Notes under the pieces: generated by a model
Database searches by the model: none
What the model was told of the DNA's origin: nothing
Seen by the model: the letters and a program-made list of their open reading frames with translations, nothing else
DNA from: Erodium maritimum
Taxonomy: Eukaryota; Streptophyta; Magnoliopsida; Geraniales; Geraniaceae
DNA length: 64,000 nucleotides
Assembly: GCA_963921825.1 (NCBI GenBank)
Contig: OY997595.1
Coordinates: 17,353,228-17,417,227, forward strand
Direction of reading: 5' to 3'
In this document: positions 25,231-35,195 of the stretch, piece after piece
How the letters are laid out: each line of letters opens with the position of its first letter
Numbering within the stretch: the first letter of the stretch is position 1
Position numbers and translations under genes: made by a program

Positions 25231-25723
25231 TTTGTATCGAAATTTAGTAGAGAAATTTGAGAAAATATTGTTTGTGGTATTAGAGAATGAGGGAGTGTAT
25301 TTATAGATGTAATTTGTGAGTATTTTGTATTTAAAAAAAAGTTATTGTTACCGACCGTTAGCAACGATTTATTTTTTTTCTCGGCCTAGTCACGTGTCGC
25401 CGCCTCATTGGCTGGCGCGCGACCGACGATCAGCGAACCAACGACCCGCAACTACGGTGCGTGAGTCGCATGCCGCTACCATGACCCGCGATTTAACGAT
25501 TCATGGCCGCAGAAAACGCGTTCCACATCGCGCCTCCCCGCGACCACGAACCGCTAATTAACGAGTCGCCGATCACGGTTCGGAGATCGGTTTGGCGCGT
25601 TGTACATGATCTGGGTTCACGATGTTGTTCTTCACAAGCATGAAAAGAGTTGTTCAGGTTAATTTGATTTTCATAAACAAGAGAAAATAGTTTCTCATAT
25701 TTCACAAACAAGCAAACCGAAAT

Positions 25724-26671
25724 TTACAGAAAGATGAAGCATTCCAGAGAAACATGAGGATTTTCAAGAGACTCGTTCCCTTGCTGCTGCTCAACGGTGT
25801 CGTTTTGAGGCTTTTCCATCTTGCTCAGGCTCTGCACGGTACCCGAGTTCTGCGACCTGCTACCGGCTCTTCCAGTCTGCTTCATGGGGCTCCTACCCGC
25901 ACCGCCCCTACCCGCTCCACCAGTCCCTCGGGTAACCGGTGACCTCGAGCGCCGGCCAGAACCTTCGCCGGGGTCACGCCGGGGTCCACTGTACCCTGCA
26001 TTCTGCTGCCTGGTACGAGACTGCGCTGCCCCGCGAGCTGACCTAGTCGCCGCCTGACCCCTCTTCTCCGGCGATGGATCGCCTCTTCTAGCAGGTGACT
26101 TCGGGACTCGCTCTCTTCCTCCGGCGAGCTCCCCGGAGTAGGCGCGTTTCCTTGGGACCTTGGCCGGACACCGGCTGACCCTCTGACCCGCATCGCCACT
26201 GGGCTTGCTCATGACTTCGTCATCCCTCCTCTCCGTGAAGGTCGTCGCAGTAGAGAAGCTTTCGCTGACGCTGCACATCTCGGAGACCTGCGAGAGAGAC
26301 ACCTCCGAAAGACTGCACATTTCCGAAACCTGATCCCGAGACACTTCCTCAACCACCTCCTCTACCTTGCCGAATCGCTCCTTCGCCTCTACTTTCTCTT
26401 CAGAAACGAGCGGCGCTTTCTGGGTCTGGTCGCGGCCGTCGTCTCCGGCGGTGGCGGCTTCCTGGTGGAGCTTCGGAAGAGGGGTTTCGGAGAGAACCTC
26501 CTTGACGTACTCTTGCTCGAGGGAAGGAGGCGGGGCTCGGTCGTCGACGGTGGCCCTCGCCGATTCTAGCTTCGGCTGCTTGCGGTGGAGATCCTGGCGG
26601 CGGGTGGTGCCGCCGTTTTGGGGATGCGTGTGCCGTTTTGCACCGGTGGGGGTGCTGAACCAGCAACCCAT
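25724..26671 (-). CDS. Basic Ser/Arg/Pro-rich protein with MGC N-terminus
   Basis: Starting at ATG 26671 the protein has 315 residues and begins MGCWFSTPTG. Gly2-Cys3 is the pattern of N-myristoylated and palmitoylated plant proteins, which would put it on the plasma membrane. The N-terminal third is rich in Lys/Gln/Glu. The middle has two copies of SQVSEMCS/DQVSEMCSLS near a Glu-rich stretch. The last ~140 residues are very basic and low-complexity (KSPARRGDPSPEKRG, RSRSPVTRGTGGAGRGGAGR), giving it the look of a serine/arginine repetitive protein. No catalytic domain is visible. The frame is also open for 98 codons upstream to ATG 26965 with a Ser/Thr/Pro-rich, acid-free leader. I prefer the MGC start. 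The final exon or stop might differ if an intron is hidden near the 3' end. Confidence 0.65.
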   Translation of the reverse strand: MGCWFSTPTGAKRHTHPQNGGTTRRQDLHRKQPKLESARATVDDRAPPPSLEQEYVKEVLSETPLPKLHQEAATAGDDGRDQTQKAPLVSEEKVEAKERFGKVEEVVEEVSRDQVSEMCSLSEVSLSQVSEMCSVSESFSTATTFTERRDDEVMSKPSGDAGQRVSRCPAKVPRKRAYSGELAGGRERVPKSPARRGDPSPEKRGQAATRSARGAAQSRTRQQNAGYSGPRRDPGEGSGRRSRSPVTRGTGGAGRGGAGRSPMKQTGRAGSRSQNSGTVQSLSKMEKPQNDTVEQQQGNESLENPHVSLECFIFL

Positions 26672-27692
26672 TCGGCTACAGTGTAAAAAGTCAAGATATT
26701 TTATTTTCAAGTAAAGGAGTGGTGGTGGTGGTCTAGAGGAGACAAAAGAGAGTGGAGTACATGTAGTGGAGGGTTTTGAAAATTTTGACTGGAAAAAGCG
26801 GAAATGTGGGGATGTTTTGGAGTATAGCGACGGGGCTGTGGTGGTGGCCGGCGGCGGAAGGGTGTGTGAGAGAGGGATGAACTTTTGCTGCAGCTGGTTT
26901 TGTGTTTTGGGCCTATACAGAGGAGTGGTTTGTGAGAACAAAAGGAGAGAGCTTTGAGTGGCCAACAGGGATGTTTTGATAGTGAGGCATGGGATTGGGG
27001 GGAGCTTTTAAGTAGAGAATGTAGGCCGTGTTTGGTTCCCGAGAATTTGAAAGGAAATAAATCGACTCTTTTCCCTCAAAAGAGTTTCAAGTCTCAAACC
27101 AATATCAATGTTGGCAAAGTATAGAAGAAGAATGCATGATAAAGAAATGAAATTTCCATCCCTTGACAAACAAATTAAGATATGTGACAATAATACACAT
27201 AGGTGGTATGGTATGAGTTATGGAGAAAATCCAATGAATGCTTAAGAGCCAAAGGCACAAAACCAAACAAAAGACAAAAGAAGGGGACAGATTGGATGTA
27301 TGATGAGAGTGACAAATTGTGCAAAGCTTGTGGGGATGGACCTCAAGTGGAGCCTATTTCATTTTCCTCACCAAATGGCATCAATCTCAAGTCTCAACTA
27401 TTGAGGATTGAGTTTACACCCAAAATCATGGCAAAGTTACGAGCATGGAAACCCCACCGTAATTATTTAACAACTATGCACAACAATTGAAACTAGAAAC
27501 CCGGGAACGGGACCGTTCCACTTCCAACGGATGGAATCCGAGGACAATTGTAATTGGGACCACCTAGTTCTTTCAGGAGATCTGGTATTGCAAGATAGAT
27601 CCACAAGACAGAAACACTTGTTTATAGATAGTGTAACCAAAAAATCAAATGATCACCGTCAGTGTTCTTAATCAATCCATTCACAATTAGGA
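26672..27692. other. Spacer between the MGC-protein gene and LIP1
   Basis: Contains the presumed promoter of the minus-strand MGC gene (about 26700-27000) and the LIP1 3' UTR (below 27693). A 95-codon plus-strand frame at 27203-27490 is Lys-rich and matches nothing known to me. No repeats with ends were found. Confidence 0.4.
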
Positions 27693-30670
27693 TTAAGAGG
27701 GCATCGATGCAGACCGATCTGCTTCTATCATGGATTTGATATACAGTTCACCTGCCTTGTATGATGACCTGACCATAGGACCAGACGCCACATAGCGAAA
27801 TCCCTGTCCAACCCAAGAGGATTACATACTTATCAGCATTTCCAGAATTGAGAAAAAAGAATGTAAATATTAAATTGTGCATGTATTCTGACACATTCTA
27901 TACAATACGATGGTAGTTATCAATATTTCTGGTATGCTGATGGGTCAAGATACAGTGAAAACTTTTTGAGATGAAATGAGAACCGAAGGTAATGAAATGA
28001 TGGCAAGTTTTCGAAAGGACTGCAACGAGAACAATACTGGAGGAGGAAACCCACTTGGACCTAACCCGCACATTGGAACTCCAAAGGTTACCAAATTAAT
28101 TGGATCATTCCCTTGTTAATGGACCCTGTTTAAACCATTAACATAAAACCCTATGCCTATCATGTCTAAATTTCACATACCTGAAACCCATATCAATTAA
28201 ACATGTTACCACACAATCACATATTAGAGTTTATGTTTCATTTCCTGGCCTTACTTATTCATCAGTCATCAATATGAATCAATCACAATTATTACTATAT
28301 ATTGATCATAATCGTTATCATGGAATGCAAGCATATTAGATAGTATGTTCCACGCCTACCTTAGAACGCAAAGCATTCAAAATTGAAAGAGAAGCAGACC
28401 AACAAGTCACACACAATTAGAAAAATCAAAATTAAAAAGTTGCAACTTACCATTTCCATGCCAAGAGTTTGATACCTCTCAAAAGCTTCAGGGGTAATAT
28501 ATTCAGATACTGGCATATGACGCCTTGAGGGTCTCATATATTGACCAAATGTCATCACATCAACACCAGCTGCCCTCACCTTTTCCATAGTGCTCACTAC
28601 TTGATCAGGTGTTTCCCCGCAACCTAACATTATTGAGGTCTTGGTAAGTGTACCAGCTGGCGCATAGTCCTTGGCCATCATAAGAACACCTAAAGATTGC
28701 TTAAAATTAGCACGGTGATCTCGCACGCCTTTCTGAAGTTCTTCCACTGTCTCAATATTGTGAGCAAATACGTCTAGTCCGGATTTTGCAACTTTCTCTA
28801 CGCAGCTAGAGTCTCCTCGGAAATCAGGAACTGCACGATCAAACAACACAATCATTGTTACAAAAATGTGTCAGTATATAGCGATTAAGATATACAAGAG
28901 CATAGATGCAACCCATGGCCACTAGCCAGGTACAAATGTATGGAAATTTTGTAAATATGTTTGGAACTTTGGCCTCTGGAGTTCTTTTAATCCAATATAG
29001 TAGCTACAAATGTTACTCCACAGCTTACAAAACGTGCAATGAACATTGGCTAATTACACAGAAATGATAAAGCGACTTTAAGGAGGAACACCCTGATAGA
29101 AGGCAGATGGAAATAAGCACCTTCATGCTCTCAAACCAACAAATGGGTTTCAAATGGATCACTAAACTAAACCGATGAATATATATATTTGTGAAGGTCA
29201 AAATGGGTAAGAACTCAAGATTTACCCCATTCATCCAGTTCTTGCATTCAAGGGGCAAATAGTTCCCAAGCATACGGCTAATGTGGTAACATTATTAATG
29301 GACTGTCTGGCTAGCATTATCTGCGCTGTGTAATAGCTTATTCAGGTCAACAGTCATTAATAGTATGCCCTTCTTAAAGCCTACTTAAATATGCATGTAG
29401 AACTTTATATTTGGAAAATCATACACGATTGAATATACCCAGATACAGTAGAGATAAAGTTGCTCATACCTAAGGCTTCTATTAGCATATTGGGCTTCAA
29501 AATCTTTAACTTCTGCACAGTCTCAGCAAAATGGCCACTCCCTTGATCAGATAAATCGTCTCTGTCAACACTTGTAATCACAACATAATCTAAACCCCAC
29601 GATGCAATTGCCTCAGCCACATTAGATGGTTCATTTGGATCCGGTGGAGGAGGCGTACGTGATGTCTTCACATTGCAGAATCTGAATATCAAATAATGTC
29701 CATTAACAACAGAATCCAACCGAATCGGATACATCAGCTCTGAGCTCATCAATGCTAACTTCATAACTCAATTGTAAAAATGATGAAAACAATCTTGGCC
29801 CACAAGTGGGAAAGTAAATGTATATTATCTTTATGGATTAAAACCCAAAATATTCTAATTTAATTTTATCATTAAGCTACTATACTATGATGGCAACTCT
29901 GCTTATCAACTTTATCGTGCACACAGCATACAGTTCACAGAACTGATGACAAGTTGGAACCATATTAAGAGTGACTATACCAAATTGAATTATACTGAAA
30001 TGATATGAAAAACATGTGTATGAATAAACTGTGAAAGGCCAATATGATTAAACTGTTTCTAGCCTAAATCTGAAGCTAAATTTTACATTTCTTCTTCCAA
30101 TTACAATGTACAAGCACCACAAAACGCACAAGTCTAGTTTATCCAATCACACAAAAATGCTTGAAAACAGAATTATACAACTCAAATCAACCTCAATACA
30201 AATAGACAGTGAGTAAACAATCCAAATGAAGAATCAACCAACCTGCAACCTCTGGTGCAAGTATCACCCAGAATCATGATGGTGGCCGTGGCGGTCCCAT
30301 TTTCTCCCCCAGACCAGCATTCTCCGAGATTGGGGCACTTGGCCTCCTCGCAGACAGTGTGGAGCTTCAATTCCCGGAGCTTCTTCTTAATCTGGACATA
30401 CTTGTCTCCCCCGGGGACTCCCTCCTTCATCCATTTGGGCTTGGGGAGCGGCTTCTTCTTCGTGCCGACCTCGACGGAGTAGGAATTGCTGGATCGGAGC
30501 TCGGCGAATTCGGAGAGATTGGGAGATTCAGCGGCGAGGCGGGCTCGGAGGCCGGCTAGGGTTTGGGGGAATTGGGGATCGGCAGTGGCGGTGGTGACGG
30601 TAGAGCAGAAGGGCCTAGCGGCGGCTGTGGATTGGAGGGCGCGAGAGAGAACTCGGAAGCGGGATTGCAT
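27693..30670 (-). CDS. LIP1: Lipoyl synthase, mitochondrial (radical SAM), four exons
   Basis: Inserts two sulfurs into protein-bound octanoyl groups to make the lipoyl cofactor of pyruvate and 2-oxoglutarate dehydrogenases and glycine decarboxylase, in the mitochondrial matrix. Exons on the minus strand are 30670-30243, 29681-29470, 28830-28451 and 27803-27693, all with GT..AG introns, giving 376 residues, close to plant LIP1. Residues 1-30 are Arg/Ser/Ala-rich and acid-free, a mitochondrial presequence. The auxiliary cluster cysteines are C107, C112 and C118 ([12 protein letters not shown]). The radical SAM CX3CX2C is C138, C142 and C145 (CTRGCRFC, split by intron 1). The diagnostic C-terminal RSSY is residues 352-355. 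No stops or frameshifts were seen, so the gene looks intact. The plastid paralogue is unlikely given the presequence. Confidence 0.95.
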
Positions 30671-30723
30671 AGTGGCTTCCCTCTTCGCGCCGTGGTTAAC
30701 AGATATGGCAATGTGGTGAAGAA

Positions 30724-30733
30724 GAATATATAA
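30724..30733 (-). promoter_or_regulatory. Candidate LIP1 TATA box
   Basis: On the minus strand GGTTTATATATTC lies about 55-60 bp upstream of the LIP1 ATG (30670). That would give a transcription start near 30697 and a short leader. Position and sequence fit a plant TATA box; there is no direct evidence of use. Confidence 0.5.
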
Positions 30734-30739
30734 ACCAGT

Positions 30740-31637
30740 GAATGTGATCCAAGGATATGGTGGCGGGTTTTGTTCGTTGGTCTGGTTGGTTGCTGATTCT
30801 GATTGGAGAAATGGTTGTGTGTTCCACGTACTACGCAGTTATGTCTCATCATCCGTTGATACAGAATTCCATCAGCTTGGTGATACAGGTGGACTTTGTT
30901 GCTTGGACATAATCACGATCACCTTCAGTCCACGAAAGCCCATACAGCTTATTAAATTTCTGTGGATTTGTGGGCTTCAATGTTCTTCCACCCAAATAGA
31001 TTTCCATCAATCAATTTTGGTCTCCCATCATTCCTAATATTTTGGACACATTTTGTGAGTCGTTAGGGAACTTTCTTTTCTAGTCCAGTTTTATCTTCGT
31101 TTTCATTTTTCTTAATCACGATTTATACTTATTTTCGACACAATTTCTGATTGCAAACCGTCACATTTTACACGGACTAATGAATTTTGTTAAACATTAT
31201 AATTTATGTTAAACTTCGAACATGTGACACAGGGCAGGTCCTACCCTTAAGCAATTTAAGCAACTGTTTAAGGTCCCAAAACTGTTTAGGCCCTAAAATT
31301 TCAATTATTCAGACAAGTCATCTATCTTATATAAAAACTTCATATTCATATGTAAGTGTTGGCTTGAGCCAAACTAATAAACATAAACTGATTTAATTGG
31401 TTCAAAATAGGGTCCATAATATAAAAAGTTATATATTTGTTAAGTTTCGTCCCTTTTTCACTTGATATATCTAAAGATTTATATTTATTTTTAATTAAAT
31501 TCATTATTGTAAACATATATTGTTTTTTTAAAGGTGAAAACATGTACCGTAATACAAACAATTATAAAATGATTTTAGATATGGTTTATATTTAATTTTT
31601 CCAGAGAGAATGGTAGGAAAATCTTATTGTAGCTTAA
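30740..31637. other. Spacer upstream of LIP1
   Basis: AT-rich. Near 31229-31300 there is a short stretch with CAGGGCAGGTCC followed by TTAAGCAATTTAAGCAACTG, resembling the start of a hAT-type repeat, but no matching right end was found. No gene recognised. Confidence 0.35.
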
Positions 31638-31971
31638 TGTGACGCCCTGGCTTCACTCACACGGACGCTCGACACTTGGACAGGGAAACTGCGCCGAACC
31701 TGTCCCAAGTCAGTCTTTTCTGCTACCCTCTGCGACGGCACGAGAGGTCTCGTCTCGGAGCGCAACTGTGACGCCCCGCGAGTTCTCCCTGAGAAGTGTG
31801 ACTCGGCTCTCGTCTCGCCCCTCTCGGCTCGCTCGATACTCGGAATAATCGGTTCTAAATCGGCCTTTTGAGATCGGTGCGTTGCAGAAGCTTTCATTAT
31901 AACACCAAGGGAATTTGTCAATATAAGACCCAAACCCAAGCCAACAATATAACGAGAACAAGGTATGGATA
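31638..31971 (-). mobile_element. Fragment of a minus-oriented gypsy LTR (left piece)
   Basis: Starts TGTGACGCCC, the reverse complement of an LTR 3' end, and has a second TGTGACGCCCC at 31767, so the true boundary is uncertain. The sequence continues, after the copia element, at 40917 and, after a Harbinger element, at 43432, ending GGGGCGTGACA at 43813. The pieces total about 1.08 kb. This assembly is inference from flanks and insertion duplications. Confidence 0.45.
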
Positions 31972-33647
31972 TGTTAGTCTTAGTGCCCGTAGTTCAATCA
32001 TAAATGTCCAAATGTATATATCATCATTAGCAATAAGATTAAAGCGGCTTTCTATTACTTATGTGTTGGAGTAATATATCGATGTGATTTCTGATCTATG
32101 CCCACCATGCGAATAGAACCATAGATCGAGATGGATCACACTCGATGGGTCCCTAGTCAATAAAGCTTCACTAGAAGCGACTAGTATGAAAGATGGCTCT
32201 TCATGGCTTACGTTCTGTTAGTCATTGGAATGGGATTCCGGAGTCTGATCATAGATATCATGTGGGACATGATATTGGACGACCCGCCCTGAATATGTGC
32301 CATAGATTGAGTCATTAACATATTCAGTGTCGTAGCTTGTCATGTATCCTTAGACCAAGGAGTCTTTGTGATCACTATGCAGTCAACAACTAAGTTTGAC
32401 CTGAGCCTAACGTTGTCCGTAACAGGGCTTCCATAACGGCCAGGATTGGCTTGGGGACGGGTTGCATGAGTGACACGAAAGACGGCTAAGGGATTTATCC
32501 CTCATACTGAGGTATGGGAAAGATATCGGTTCTCGGCCGCTTGATCGAGAGTGACTGAAAGAATAGCATGGCCATGCACATGATACTAGGTATCATATAT
32601 TCAGTCATCTCACATATCAAGGAACAGTGATTGAGAATAATAAGGATGACGGCTCTATGCCTTATCTCAATCAGGATATCGGAGATAAAAGGATAATGAC
32701 AGGGAGGACGGAAAGGTTAGAATCGATTGGTTCGATTCGCTAAGTAGTGTCAGGCAATACTAAAGTCTCGTTAGTTGCCACTTATATAGGATCAAGTAAA
32801 ATGGGATTTTACGTTGATCTATCGACATGCATAGACCTAAGGGTCACACCGAAGGATGAAACTCATTGACACATTTATGGAGAATGGCCAAAAGAGAGTT
32901 GTCTCGGGACATGACCAAAACTGGGTTTTGGGTCATGTGCCCGTAAGTGAATAGGACATTACGGATCAAGACAAGGCTTGGAGTCTTGGGATTGATCGCG
33001 TCGGATAATGTTGGACATTTCCGGTATGGAAGGCTTGGAGGCGATGAGCACGTCACGGGACCTCGTTGGGAATGGCCATGGGCCATGTTCCAAGAGGCCC
33101 ATGAAAGGCCCATGCAACCAAGGCCCATGGAACTAATTAATCAAGTCTTGATTAATTAGTACTAAGTAAGCAAGACAAGGATTAAGGTGTTGGTGATTCA
33201 CCACCTAACCCATCTTGTCTTGCCATACTTAGCACCATGCTTGTCTTACTTCACACCATGCTTCACACCTTACTTGTCCTTGATGGTTGTTGATGGTTTA
33301 AGTCATCTTTTTCCTACAACAAATCACAAGACAAGAATAGAAACACAACTTCTCTCCCTCTCACACTACAATTTCGAGTTTGGCACTTTTCCCCCCTCTT
33401 GTTGTGTTCTTGAGTCATCTAAAGAAGAACTACGTGGCTTTGATTCCATTTGGATACGTAGGCGTCTTGGAGACTCAAGCCGATCATCGTTTCTTTGGTG
33501 TTCTCTTCCTTTTCTTGAACTAGTTGGTAAGGAAACATCCATATTGTTTATTCTCTTGTGTATCTAATATTTGGTAGTGTTCTATGACATGGTCTCGAGT
33601 TATTTCCGCTGCAAGTATGTGTTCATACCCTCCATCGAGACCCAACA
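31972..33647 (+). repeat. 5' LTR of copia 1
   Basis: 1676 bp, TGTT...AACA. It contains a cluster of GGCCCAT words at about 33070-33130 and a perfect 14-bp inverted repeat (ACTAATTAATCAAG) around a single T at 33132-33160. Short frames inside (32844-33128 minus; 33187-33567 plus) are repeated in every LTR copy and are not genes. Confidence 0.96.
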
Positions 33648-33648
33648 G

Positions 33649-33660
33649 TGGTATCAGAGC
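33649..33660 (+). other. Primer-binding site of copia 1
   Basis: TGGTATCAGAGC is complementary to the 3' end of initiator tRNA-Met, the usual primer for plant copia elements. It sits one base downstream of the LTR end. Confidence 0.93.
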
Positions 33661-35195
33661 CGTGCTACCTTCGGGATTCACAAGAGAACTTTCGGTTTTG
33701 CTTGCTAGTTTCGGTTTTGCATGTTAATTTGCTAAATTGTTTGATAACATGTTTTAAATTCTTGTTTATGGGTTTAATGCATGAAAAATGAATTTTTGAA
33801 AAGTTTATCAAATCTGGAATTTTTGAAAAAAATTTGATTTTTCGGGTCTCGGGAGCGGGACTCTCGGGGAGCCGAAACCGGGACCGAACGGGGCTCCGTT
33901 GGACGGAGCTAGGCCAAGCATGACCATTGGATGGTCAATATGCCGAGCTAAACCGTTTTGTTAGTCATGACGAGTTTGGAACCGTCTTGATGAACTCAAA
34001 AATCAAATGTTCAAAAGTTTCAATTTTGAACGGTTTCGATAAACCGAGTATCAAAAATTTTCGAAACTTGGCAATTAATTAAAACCGGAAAATCACATGA
34101 TGTTTGATAACATGCTTGTTTGATAACACGATGTGTGATGTGATGTTGGCATGGTGTACATAATAGCCCCGAGTTTGATTTAATTATTTATCGCTTTTCA
34201 CGGCCTGCGAGCCGTTAGAGTTAGCGTGTAATTATTTTTTCGAGGTGTGGTCGTCGTACCACTTGTTTGTAATATTTATTAATTCCCGACCTGCGAGTCG
34301 TGTATTAAATGGTAATTTTTTACTCAAGACGAAGAAAGGGCGAAAAGGTCATTTGGTGGCTTCTCGGGTTTTGACATCGGCTTGGAGTCGGTGGAGCTCA
34401 AGAAGCTAGTGGGAGTTAGTTTAGTGGGCTATTATGTACATATTTAACGCTTTATGCTTGGTTTAGTTTTTGCATGATCTTTTCTATGTGTTTTAGAATT
34501 GCATGCTTAACTTAATTTACCGAGCATATCACCTCACATGCAAAGATAAAATTGGTTTTAATCATTGTCTGTGAGCCCTTAGAATCGTCATTACATTGGA
34601 TGTAGTTGACGGGTTCGAAGGAAGAATTACATTGGATGTAATTGGAGGCATCATTACATTTGGAATGTAGTTGATGTGCTCATCGCATCTAGGATGTGCC
34701 AAAAGTTTAAAACACAACCGGACAAGTAAAAACGGGTCATGTCCGATACCTCCCAATTATCAACACCTTACTACCTCCCCGTCCTATGGGTGTCGTGCGC
34801 ATTAGCGGAGCATCCATGGGAAAGCGGGGTAGTAGGTTTGGACGACATGTGTAGGTGTCGTGCGCATTAGCGGAGCACCCACATAGTGACGGGCCATAGT
34901 TGAAAATTGGTGGACCCGACTACGATTCTCAGCCTGAGGTTGAGCTAGGGTATCAGATAGGGTAAGCCGTGTACATGAGTACATACCCTAGCCAAGAGTC
35001 ACATTGGATGTGATTGGATGGAGTCCTACCTACATAGCTCGATTAAGTAGTGAGCATTAGTTCAGCTTAATCGGGTGAATCAAGGATCTTGGTTTTAGGT
35101 TCTAAAGGTTTAGAATCAATTGGTTGGTGTTTGAACTTGATCTTCATAAAATTTATTCAGTTTACTGATTATATTTTGTTTGTCGTGTAGATCAA
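33661..35195 (+). other. Long untranslated leader of copia 1 with short repeats
   Basis: A 1.5-kb non-coding leader before gag. It has several copies of a near-palindrome close to TTACATTGGATGTAATTG (34591-34608, 34627-34645, 34652-34673 and, with CACATTGGATGTG, 35000-35017). A direct repeat GGTGTCGTGCGCATTAGCGG occurs twice, 65 bp apart (34789 and 34854). The same leader, slightly diverged, is in copia 2. It probably holds the RNA dimerisation and packaging signals; that role is inferred. Confidence 0.7.

Larger units (their letters stand above)
18608..25611 (-). mobile_element. PIF/Harbinger element A, split by a nested element
   Basis: Element A consists of 18608-18694 plus 23628-25611. 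The left end GAGCATGTATAATGC and the right end (inward) GATCATGTACAACGC are its inverted repeats. TAA precedes the left end; the right flank is TGG, so the duplication is decayed or the terminus imprecise. When element B and one TTA are removed, the sequence across the join aligns base for base with the same part of B, without gaps over 29 bp. The rejoined length is about 2.07 kb, matching the other Harbinger copies. It carries a broken transposase gene on the minus strand. Confidence 0.85.

Noticed and set aside
27203..27490. 95-codon plus-strand frame between two genes
   Set aside because: Lys-rich, no start context or homology recognised, lies near the LIP1 3' end; probably chance.
31229..31300. 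Possible hAT-type left end (CAGGGCAGGTCC)
   Set aside because: No matching right end or 8-bp duplication could be found nearby; kept only as a remark on the spacer.
32844..33567. Repeated small frames (94, 70 and 126 codons) that recur near 40108-40831, 52137-52800 and 59389-60052
   Set aside because: They are the same LTR sequence of the copia family four times over, not conserved small genes.
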